In this document: in pieces, positions 1-4,716 of the stretch
How positions within the stretch are numbered: position 1 is the stretch's first letter
How the letters are laid out: every line of letters begins with the position of its first letter
From: Acidimicrobiia bacterium
Lineage (GTDB): Bacteria; Actinomycetota; Acidimicrobiia; Acidimicrobiales; Aldehydirespiratoraceae
NCBI GenBank assembly: GCA_022824605.1
Contig: JAJDZO010000246.1
Location: forward strand, 1 to 6,474
DNA: 6,474 bases
Direction of reading: 5' to 3'
Made by a program: the position numbers and the translations under genes
Notes under the pieces: generated by a model
Seen by the model: the letters and a program-made list of their open reading frames with translations, nothing else
The model's database searches: none
What the model was told of the DNA's origin: nothing

Positions 1-252
1 CGCCTTCGCCGGGTGGCCAACCGGGTGGTGTGGGTGAATCCCCTCAAGGCTTCGCCGGGCTACGCCCCCCTGGCCCGGGGCATGGCCGCCGCGTTGCCGT
101 TCGTGGACGACTTCGTGGAGGGGCACAACCTGGAGTCGCTGGAACGGCTGGTCGAACTCGTGTTGACCGAGACCGGTATGCGCTCTCACCGGCCGCGCCC
201 GCACGAGACCGGCGAGCCCACGGCTCAGGTGTCGGGGGCTGCGGCGCCGTGA
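1..252 (+). CDS. VWA-domain CoxE-like protein, C-terminal part (5' end outside window)
   Basis: The open frame enters from the left edge and gives the last 83 residues of a protein ending at TGA 250-252. Near the visible start it reads RVVWVNPLKASPGYAPLARGM, followed by AAALPFVDDFVEGHNLESL. This W-x-NP ... GM ... P ... D-F--GH-L-SL pattern is what I know from the C-terminus of CoxE-like proteins with a von Willebrand factor A domain. In the CO dehydrogenase system, CoxE works with the AAA+ protein CoxD in sulfur and copper insertion into the Mo site of the apoenzyme. The MIDAS motif would lie upstream and cannot be checked. The last ~30 residues are a polar, low-conservation tail. The stop overlaps the GTG start of the next gene by 4 bp, so the two are probably co-translated. 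A GTG at 13 is an internal codon, not the start. CoxE-family assignment is fairly secure; CO dehydrogenase rather than another Mo hydroxylase is inference. Confidence 0.8.
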   Translation, partial: RLRRVANRVVWVNPLKASPGYAPLARGMAAALPFVDDFVEGHNLESLERLVELVLTETGMRSHRPRPHETGEPTAQVSGAAAP

Positions 253-1364
253 AGGAGATACTCAGCGACCTGGCCCGCTGGCGGTCGGCCGGGGAGCAGG
301 CGGCCGTGGCCCGGGTGATTGATCTTGAAGGCTCTGGACCGCGTGCGCCGGGCGCCGCCATGGCGGTGACCGAAGACGGCGAGGTGGTGGGTTCGGTTTC
401 GGGCGGTTGCGTGGAGGGCGCGGTGGTCACCGAGTCCCTCGAGGTGATCGCCACCGGCGACCGGCGCATCGTCACCTTCGGCTACAGCGACGACGAAGCT
501 TTCGCGGTCGGCCTCACCTGCGGTGGCACCATCCACCTGTTCGTGGAGCCACTGGACTGGAGCACGGTCCACGACGAGCTTCGCTCGGATCTGGCCACCG
601 AGTCTCCGACCGCGTTGGCCACTGTGGTGGAGGGTCCGGCCACGGGCGCCAAGATGCTCGTACGGCCCGAGGGCGTGGCCACGGTGGGATCGTTGGGGGC
701 ATCGGGACTCGACCGGGCCGTGCAGCGCGACGCCCGCGGCGAGCTGGTCGCGGGCCGTTCGGGCCTGCGCCGCTACTCCGAGCAGGGCGAGTACTTCGAG
801 CACAGCGAGACCGTTGGAGCGGAGGTGGCCGTGTTCGTGGAGTCGTTCGCTCCGCCGCCGCGGATGCTGATCTTCGGCGCGGTCGATTTCACCGCGGCGC
901 TGGCCCGGGTGGCCAAGGTGCTCGGCTACCGGGTGACGGTCTGTGACGCCCGGCCGGTGTTCGCCACCTCCAAGCGGTTCCCGATGGCCGACGAGGTGGT
1001 GGTGTCGTGGCCCGACCGGCTTCTCGACGAGGTCGGGGCCCGACTCGGCCGGCGCGATGCGGTGTGCGTGCTCACCCACGACGCCAAGTTCGACGTACCG
1101 GCCATCACTTCGGCGCTGGCCACCGCCGTCGGCTACATCGGCGTGATGGGCAGCCGCCGCACCCACGACGACCGCACCGGCCGTCTGATCGAGGCCGGCG
1201 TGACCGACGAGCAGTTGGCTCGCCTGCGTTCGCCCATCGGGCTCGACATCGGGGCAGCCACCCCCGAGGAGACCGCCGTGTCGATCCTCTCGGAGATCAT
1301 TTCGCTGCGCACCGGCCGCAAAGCCGAGGGCCTCTCCACCACCACCGGCCCCATCCACGACTGA
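249..1364 (+). CDS. XdhC/CoxF-family molybdenum-cofactor maturation protein
   Basis: Predicted 371-residue cytoplasmic protein. XdhC proteins bind and sulfurate molybdenum cofactor and hand it to xanthine-dehydrogenase-family enzymes; CoxF and CoxI are the members in cox clusters. Visible support: an N-terminal XdhC/CoxI domain with SVSGGCVEGAVV at 49-60 and GLTCGGTIHLFVEPL at 88-102 (the conserved cysteines are C54 and C91), a less conserved middle, then a C-terminal Rossmann-like XdhC_C domain from about 205: RMLIFGAVDFTAAL, CDARPVFATSKRFPMAD (232-248), and GYIGVMGSRRTHDDR at 295-309 followed by SPIGLDIGAATPEETAVSI. The nucleotide loop is GAVDF rather than GxGxxG, a variant I associate with actinobacterial members. 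The frame is open back to base 30, but homology starts at GTG 249, whose GTGA overlaps the coxE stop, so I chose 249. Family assignment is strong; which enzyme it serves is inferred from neighbours. Confidence 0.93.
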   Translation: MKEILSDLARWRSAGEQAAVARVIDLEGSGPRAPGAAMAVTEDGEVVGSVSGGCVEGAVVTESLEVIATGDRRIVTFGYSDDEAFAVGLTCGGTIHLFVEPLDWSTVHDELRSDLATESPTALATVVEGPATGAKMLVRPEGVATVGSLGASGLDRAVQRDARGELVAGRSGLRRYSEQGEYFEHSETVGAEVAVFVESFAPPPRMLIFGAVDFTAALARVAKVLGYRVTVCDARPVFATSKRFPMADEVVVSWPDRLLDEVGARLGRRDAVCVLTHDAKFDVPAITSALATAVGYIGVMGSRRTHDDRTGRLIEAGVTDEQLARLRSPIGLDIGAATPEETAVSILSEIISLRTGRKAEGLSTTTGPIHD

Positions 1365-1406
1365 CCCGGCGGCCACGGCGCTCTCGGTGTTGCAACGCGA
1401 CGAAGC

Positions 1407-1457
1407 GCCGGAGTACCACTCCCACACCATTGGAGACCGGTGGGGTGGTGCTCCGGC
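1407..1457 (+). repeat. 16-bp imperfect hairpin downstream of xdhC
   Basis: Bases 1407-1422 pair with 1442-1457 over 16 consecutive positions: 14 Watson-Crick pairs plus two T/G positions (1414:1450 and 1420:1444) that would be G-U pairs in plus-strand RNA. ACC 1426-1428 can also pair with GGT 1439-1441 at the top, leaving a 10-base loop (1429-1438). On the minus-strand RNA the two wobbles become A-C mismatches, so the fold favours the sense transcript. It starts 42 bases after the xdhC stop. No run of T follows, so it is not a textbook intrinsic terminator; an mRNA-stabilising or processing stem, or a Rho-type pause, are alternatives. Confidence 0.65.
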
Positions 1458-1673
1458 ACTTACGTGATTCACATGGTATCTCGTTGTGGCTGATCGCGCA
1501 AGCAGTGGTGGCTCGACCGGCTCGGGATGGCACGAGTGCCTGAGGGGCAGCGCCGCCGAGATGTCACCGCCGGTGCCGGCCGCCGCCACGACGGGCAGAC
1601 TGGCGCAGTGATTGACGAGCACGACACCGCTGCGTACAGCACCGACGAGCGCACCGAGGCGCGCCGCTCCGGC

Positions 1674-1691
1674 CTGCCTGGCGCCGGGCAG
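1674..1691. repeat. 18-base near-palindrome before the nucleotidyltransferase start
   Basis: CTGCCTGGCGCCGGGCAG is symmetric around GGCGCC, with one imperfect pair (T1679/G1686, a wobble in RNA). It ends 18 bases before the ATG at 1710. It could be a protein-binding site or a small stem occluding the leader, but short GC-rich palindromes arise easily in DNA of this composition. Confidence 0.3.
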
Positions 1692-1709
1692 CGTGATCGT
1701 GACGCTCAC

Positions 1710-2294
1710 ATGATCGGTGAGCAGAGCGAGAAGAGCTTGGGGGTGGCTGCGGTGGTGTTGGCCGCGGGGGCCGGGGAACGGTTCGCGGGGCCGCGCCACA
1801 AGCTGCTGTGCGAGGTGGGCGGCGTTCCGCTGGTGCGCCGGGCGGTGGACGCGGCCCTTGCCGCCGGTTTCGACGAGACCATCGTGGTGATGGGGGCCGT
1901 CGACCTGCTCGACGTACTGCCCGACGAGGTGACGGTGCTGCACAACGAGGCCTGGGAGCAGGGCCAGGCGACGTCGCTGGCCGCGGCCGTGGGTTACGCC
2001 GGCTCGCGGGGACACCGGGCGGTGGTGTTCGGTTGCGGCGACCAGCCGGGAGTGCCTGCTGAAGCGTGGGCTGCGGTGGGAACAGCCGACTGCGACCTTG
2101 CGGTGGCCGACTTCGGCGGCGCCCGCCGTCCGCCGGTGCGGATCGGCGCCGCGCTGTGGAGTCACCTGCCCCTCACCGGCGATGAGGGCGGCCGCGTGTT
2201 GATGCGTCGCAGCCCCGAGTTGGTGCGGGCGATACCCTGCCAGGGAGATCCCGACGACATCGACACGCTGGAGGACCTGAGAAGATGGAACTGA
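1710..2294 (+). CDS. MocA/MobA-type nucleotidyltransferase, probable molybdenum cofactor cytidylyltransferase
   Basis: Predicted 194-residue cytoplasmic enzyme of the NTP_transf_3 (MobA-like) family. Members transfer CMP or GMP to molybdopterin; in Mo-hydroxylase clusters the expected product is molybdopterin cytosine dinucleotide, the cofactor form used by CO dehydrogenases. Motifs in order: VVLAAGAGERF at 15-25 with K31, the nucleotide-binding signature; the metal-binding segment GCGDQPGVP at 108-116; PVRIGAALW at 142-150; GDEGGR at 157-162; and the C-terminal DDIDTLEDL at 182-190. Length fits the ~190-200 residue family. I chose ATG 1710 because homology begins just after it; the frame is open from 1527 without family resemblance. 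No strong ribosome site is visible before 1710, and TTG 1737 is a weaker alternative. Its 3' end overlaps coxG by 10 bp. CTP preference is inferred from context, not from a seen residue. Confidence 0.85.
   Translation: MIGEQSEKSLGVAAVVLAAGAGERFAGPRHKLLCEVGGVPLVRRAVDAALAAGFDETIVVMGAVDLLDVLPDEVTVLHNEAWEQGQATSLAAAVGYAGSRGHRAVVFGCGDQPGVPAEAWAAVGTADCDLAVADFGGARRPPVRIGAALWSHLPLTGDEGGRVLMRRSPELVRAIPCQGDPDDIDTLEDLRRWN
2270..2284 (+). promoter_or_regulatory. Ribosome binding site of coxG inside the upstream gene
   Basis: GGAGG at 2270-2274 lies 10 bases before ATG 2285, with a second purine stretch GAGAAG directly before the start. Both lie within the last codons of the nucleotidyltransferase gene, which fits translational coupling. 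Confidence 0.5.
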
Positions 2295-2941
2295 AAGACT
2301 CGATCGAGGTAGCCCACCCCATCGACGCCGTGTGGGCGGTCCTCACCGACGTGGAACGGATAGCGCCGTGTCTGCCCGGCGCGCAGCTCACCGGCAGCGA
2401 AGGCGACGTTCATGAGGGCCTGGTAAAGGTGAAGGTGGGGCCGATCACCTCGCAGTACAAGGGCAAGGCCTCCATCACCGAGAGCGACGACGATGCCCAC
2501 CGGCTGCTGATGTCGGCCAGCGGGCGCGACACCCGCGGCGCGGGCAACGCCTCGGCTGAGATCACTGTGTCGCTCGAAGCGGTGAGCGACACGTCCACCA
2601 TGGTGAACGTACACACCGACCTGACCATCACCGGCAAGGTCGCCCAGTTCGGTCGGGGCGTGCTGGCCGACGTGAGTCGCAAGCTGATGGGACAGTTCGC
2701 CGACAACCTCGCCGCTTTGGTGGCCGCCGACGTCGAGGCGGCGTCTGCCCCCGAGTCGGCTGAGGAATCCGACGCAGAGGCCGCCGCTCAAGCGCCTGCA
2801 CCGGCACCCGCATCCAGCGACGAGGTCGAGGCGGTCGACCTTCTCAGCGTTGCGGGCGCTCCGATGCTGAAGCGTCTGGTGCCGGTGGCGATCGCGGCCA
2901 TCGTGGTGATTGTCGTGATCATCGTCGTCGTCGCTGCCTAG
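2285..2941 (+). CDS. coxG: CoxG family SRPBCC protein with C-terminal membrane anchor
   Basis: Predicted 218 residues. Residues 1-147 form a START/SRPBCC lipid-binding fold of the CoxG family: MELKDSIEVAHPIDAVWAVL at the start, CLPGAQL at 29-35, KVKVGPITSQYKGKA at 48-62, and the family signature QFGRGVLADVSRKLMGQFADNL at 121-142. An Ala/Pro/Glu-rich linker follows (about 150-185). A hydrophobic helix of Val/Ile/Ala fills the end (about 199-218), preceded by LKR and with no tail beyond it, so the protein is probably tail-anchored facing the cytoplasm. CoxG proteins recruit CO dehydrogenase to the membrane, and recent mycobacterial work reports menaquinone binding and delivery to the enzyme. 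The gene overlaps the nucleotidyltransferase by 10 bp and closes the cox cluster. CoxG-like proteins also accompany other Mo hydroxylases, so the partner is not certain. Confidence 0.9.
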   Translation: MELKDSIEVAHPIDAVWAVLTDVERIAPCLPGAQLTGSEGDVHEGLVKVKVGPITSQYKGKASITESDDDAHRLLMSASGRDTRGAGNASAEITVSLEAVSDTSTMVNVHTDLTITGKVAQFGRGVLADVSRKLMGQFADNLAALVAADVEAASAPESAEESDAEAAAQAPAPAPASSDEVEAVDLLSVAGAPMLKRLVPVAIAAIVVIVVIIVVVAA

Positions 2942-2953
2942 CAGGCACTGCAG

Positions 2954-3583
2954 GTGGGGGAGCCGCCAGCCGCGAACACCGCACCGGATCCCGTCCACGG
3001 CGATCTACCCCAGGTTGATTGCAACACCGCACCGGACTCTGAGCACGGCGATCTCGCCCAGGTTGATTGCAACACCAACGACTCTGACCGCGACGATCTC
3101 GCTCACGGTCATCGCCACGTCGACGATCTTGTGGCGGTGGCTCGGCTGTTGGGGCGTGAGCCCGGCGGCCACTTCGAGGTGGTCGTGCGCGACTCATCGG
3201 GCGGGCCCGCAGTGATTCGCAACGCCCCGATCCTCGGTGACGGGCGTCCCATGCCCACCCGCTACTGGTTTGTCGACGAGACGCTCCGGCGCCTGGTCGG
3301 GCGCTTGGAGTCCCAGGGCGGCGTGCGGGCCGCGGAGGCGGCCGTCGACCCTGCGGAGCTGTCTGAGGCCCATGACCGTTACGCCGCCGAGCGCGACGCG
3401 GCCGTCCCTGAAGGCCATAGGGGGCCTAGACCCTCTGGCGGTGTGGGCGGCACCCGCCGAGGGGTGAAGTGCCTGCACGCCCACTACGCCTGGCATCTGG
3501 CCGGCGGCGGTGACCCGGTGGGGCGCTGGGTGGCCGAGCGTCTCGGACCGGATGCGGCCGTGCCTCTTCGGAGGGTGCAGTGA
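2954..3583 (+). CDS. DUF501 protein with repeat-bearing N-terminal extension
   Basis: Predicted 209 residues, function unknown. The core (about 60-192) matches actinobacterial DUF501 proteins: VAVARLLGREPGGHFEVVVR, GGPAVIRNAPILGDGRPMPT at 83-102, RYWFVDETLRRLVGRLESQGG, and GGTRRGVKCLHAHYAWHLAGG at 165-185 (C173 in the conserved KCLHAH). The cysteines often found in the N-terminal 'RC..G.P' element are absent here (RDSSGGPAV). Family members normally start close to the VAVARLLGR segment. Here GTG 2954, 12 bases after the coxG stop, adds about 59 residues containing three 15-16-residue repeats. GTG 3131 (residue 60) or 3137 would give a standard-length protein, but neither has a clear ribosome site; 2954 is also poorly preceded. 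The 3' end overlaps the ppx start by 4 bp. DUF501 next to ppx is conserved in actinobacteria; the septum-formation gene that precedes the pair in mycobacteria is replaced by coxG. Family call is strong, start is uncertain. Confidence 0.85.
   Translation: MGEPPAANTAPDPVHGDLPQVDCNTAPDSEHGDLAQVDCNTNDSDRDDLAHGHRHVDDLVAVARLLGREPGGHFEVVVRDSSGGPAVIRNAPILGDGRPMPTRYWFVDETLRRLVGRLESQGGVRAAEAAVDPAELSEAHDRYAAERDAAVPEGHRGPRPSGGVGGTRRGVKCLHAHYAWHLAGGGDPVGRWVAERLGPDAAVPLRRVQ
2975..3118 (+). repeat. Three tandem 48-bp units (16-residue repeats)
   Basis: Units begin with AACACC at 2975, 3023 and 3071, spaced exactly 48 bp. Units 1 and 2 differ at 7 of 48 positions by my count and both end in CAGGTTGATTGC; unit 3 is much more diverged. 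In the DUF501 frame they read NTAPDPVHGDLPQVDC, NTAPDSEHGDLAQVDC and NTNDSDRDDLAHGHRH; unit 3 aligns best with one residue deleted after its third position. The residues are acidic and polar with no predicted membrane segment. The period is a multiple of three and the frame stays open, which suits coding, but noncoding direct repeats ahead of a start at 3131 are not excluded. Confidence 0.85.
3570..3575 (+). promoter_or_regulatory. Ribosome binding site of ppx
   Basis: GGAGGG lies 4 bases before GTG 3580 and inside the last codons of the DUF501 gene. It supports GTG 3580 as the start and coupled translation of the pair. Confidence 0.7.
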
Positions 3584-4497
3584 CCGGCGCTCCGGTGGCC
3601 GTGGTGGACTGCGGCACCAACACCACCCGTCTGCTCATCACCGGCGGCGAGGAGCCCGCGGCTGTGAGGCGTGCGGCGATAACCCGTCTGGGCCGCGGCG
3701 TGGACGCAACCGGGACGCTCGATCCGTCCGCCGTCGAGCGCACCCTGGAGTGCCTGAGGGAGTACCGGCGAGACATCGACCGCCACGAGCCGGCCGCGGT
3801 GAGGGTGATCGCCACCTCGGCGGTGCGTGACGCGGCCAACCGCTCGGAGTTCCTCGAACCGGCCGAGGCGATCCTGCAGACCGTGCCGGAGGTTCTGTCG
3901 GGCCATGACGAGGCCGAAGCGTCCTTCCGGGGCGCGGTCCGCGACCTTCGCCCCGACGAGGGTCCCTATCTGGTGGTGGACATCGGCGGCGGCTCAACGG
4001 AGCTGTCCTACGGCGAGCGCCACTGCACCGATGCGTTGTCGCTCGACATCGGCAGCGTGCGGCTCACCGAGAAGTACATCCACCACGATCCGCCGCGGCC
4101 CGAGGAGCTCTCGTCGTGCCTGTCGGTCACCGAGTTGCACCTCGACGATGCGCTGCGAGCCGTTCCCGCGCTCGCCGATCCCTGCCGGCTGGTGGGCGTG
4201 GCCGGAACGATCACCACCGTGGCCGCGGTGGAGCTGGGCTTGGCCACCTACGACCGCGACCGGATCCACCATTTCGGGCTGTCGAAGGAGGCGGCCGAGG
4301 ACGTGTTCCGCACGCTGGCCACCGAGTCCCTGGCCGACCGGATCCACAACCCGGGCCTGCATCCGGGCCGCGCCGATGTGATAGTGGCTGGCGTCTGCAT
4401 CCTGGTGAGGATCATGCGGTACTTCGATTTCGAAGAGTGTCTGGTGTCTGAGGCCGATCTCCTCGACGGCCTGGCCATGTCGATGCTGAATCCCTGA
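3580..4497 (+). CDS. Ppx/GppA-family phosphatase (exopolyphosphatase-like)
   Basis: Predicted 305-residue cytoplasmic protein of the ASKHA fold. The family removes terminal phosphate from inorganic polyphosphate (Ppx) or converts pppGpp to ppGpp (GppA). Visible motifs: first phosphate loop DCGTNTTRLLI at 10-20; ATSAVRDA at 78-85; SGHDEAEASFRGA at 107-119, where E111 aligns with the catalytic glutamate region; second phosphate loop VVDIGGGSTELS at 132-143; LDIGSVRLTEKY at 155-166; VGVAGTITTVAAVELG at 205-220; and the terminal PGRADVIVAGVCIL with SEADLLDGLA at 290-299. The length is that of the short two-domain form, like M. tuberculosis Rv1026, without the C-terminal HD-like extension of E. 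coli Ppx. The start GTG 3580 shares GTGA with the DUF501 stop. Polyphosphate versus pppGpp substrate cannot be read from sequence. The stop is 5 bp before a 20-bp inverted-repeat arm. Confidence 0.93.
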   Translation: MTGAPVAVVDCGTNTTRLLITGGEEPAAVRRAAITRLGRGVDATGTLDPSAVERTLECLREYRRDIDRHEPAAVRVIATSAVRDAANRSEFLEPAEAILQTVPEVLSGHDEAEASFRGAVRDLRPDEGPYLVVDIGGGSTELSYGERHCTDALSLDIGSVRLTEKYIHHDPPRPEELSSCLSVTELHLDDALRAVPALADPCRLVGVAGTITTVAAVELGLATYDRDRIHHFGLSKEAAEDVFRTLATESLADRIHNPGLHPGRADVIVAGVCILVRIMRYFDFEECLVSEADLLDGLAMSMLNP

Positions 4498-4502
4498 GGC
4501 TC

Positions 4503-4522
4503 AGAGGCCGAGCGAATAGGCG
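4503..4522 (+). repeat. Left arm of perfect 20-bp inverted repeat
   Basis: AGAGGCCGAGCGAATAGGCG is the exact reverse complement of 5321-5340, 798 bp away. It starts 5 bases after the ppx stop codon. The bases immediately inside and outside do not continue the exact match. With its partner it brackets the GNAT gene and its promoter. Confidence 0.9.
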
Positions 4523-4681
4523 GGCCAATCCGGCGCATACGGGCGAGGCCGTGGGCGGCCATGCCGTGGCTTGGGCGGCCCACAGGTCGCAGCGAACAAG
4601 AGCGGGAAACACCCCGCCCCGACGCGACAACGGTGGGCCGCTGAGCGGCGTAACGCCTGGCGTCGCCGGTGGGCCCGTTCC

Positions 4682-4708
4682 TTGCGAGCGTCGGCGTATG
4701 GCTAGAGT
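4682..4708 (+). promoter_or_regulatory. Probable promoter of the GNAT gene, leaderless type
   Basis: A TAGAGT box (4703-4708) matches the TAnnnT -10 pattern of actinobacterial housekeeping promoters and lies 8 bases before GTG 4717, so transcription would begin at or next to the start codon. TTGCGA (4682-4687) could serve as -35, but the 15-base spacing is short. No ribosome site precedes the GTG, consistent with a leaderless mRNA. Confidence 0.45.
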
Positions 4709-4716
4709 GCGCGGTT

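Larger units (their letters stand above)
1365..1709 (+). other. 345-bp gap inside the cox cluster, no recognised gene
   Basis: This is the only long gap in an otherwise tightly packed gene row. The plus frame of the downstream gene is open from ATG 1527, but those 61 residues are Arg/Asp/Gly-rich and match nothing I recognise. Minus-strand frames are also open but look like GC-driven shadows. Visible structures are a 16-bp imperfect hairpin (1407-1457), small palindromes GTGATTCAC (1464-1472) and GTGACGCTCAC (1699-1709), and an 18-base near-palindrome (1674-1691). I see no transposase fragment, tRNA or convincing -35/-10 pair. It may be a long leader or processing region, or a decayed insertion. 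Confidence 0.6.
4498..4716 (+). other. Intergenic region between ppx and GNAT gene, structured
   Basis: The 219 bases carry no recognised gene. They hold the left 20-bp inverted-repeat arm (4503-4522) and a foldable element at 4635-4676: GGGCC 4635-4639 pairs with GGCCC 4672-4676, and 4645-4650 pairs with 4661-4666 (one G-U), with a 10-base loop and a 5/5 internal loop between stems. No T-run follows, so any termination of ppx here would not be classical. The promoter of the GNAT gene sits at the right end. Confidence 0.5.

Noticed and set aside
30..248. Upstream extension of the XdhC reading frame
   Set aside because: It lies entirely inside the CoxE C-terminal coding region, and its translation has no XdhC similarity. 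The GTG at 249 with stop/start overlap is the natural start.
1407..1457. Intrinsic transcription terminator
   Set aside because: The stem is strong but no T-run follows on either side, so only a structured element is claimed.
1527..1709. 61-codon upstream extension of the nucleotidyltransferase
   Set aside because: The residues are Arg/Asp/Gly-rich without similarity, and the family signature starts right after ATG 1710.
1699..1709. CRP/FNR-type binding site
   Set aside because: The half-sites GTGA and TCAC are 3 bases apart instead of the 6 expected for that family.
225..2165. Very long minus-strand open frame (about 646 codons) antisense to xdhC and the nucleotidyltransferase
   Set aside because: It is rich in His/Arg/Gly, shows no domain, and lies opposite two genes with clear family motifs. 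GC-rich codon use leaves the antisense frame without stops.
2162..2998. Minus-strand open frame opposite coxG
   Set aside because: Its His/Asp-rich low-complexity translation mirrors the Val/Ile/Ala codons of coxG on the plus strand. No family is recognisable.
2975..3118. CRISPR array
   Set aside because: The three units are contiguous with no spacers, the third is strongly diverged, and the period is in frame with a protein.
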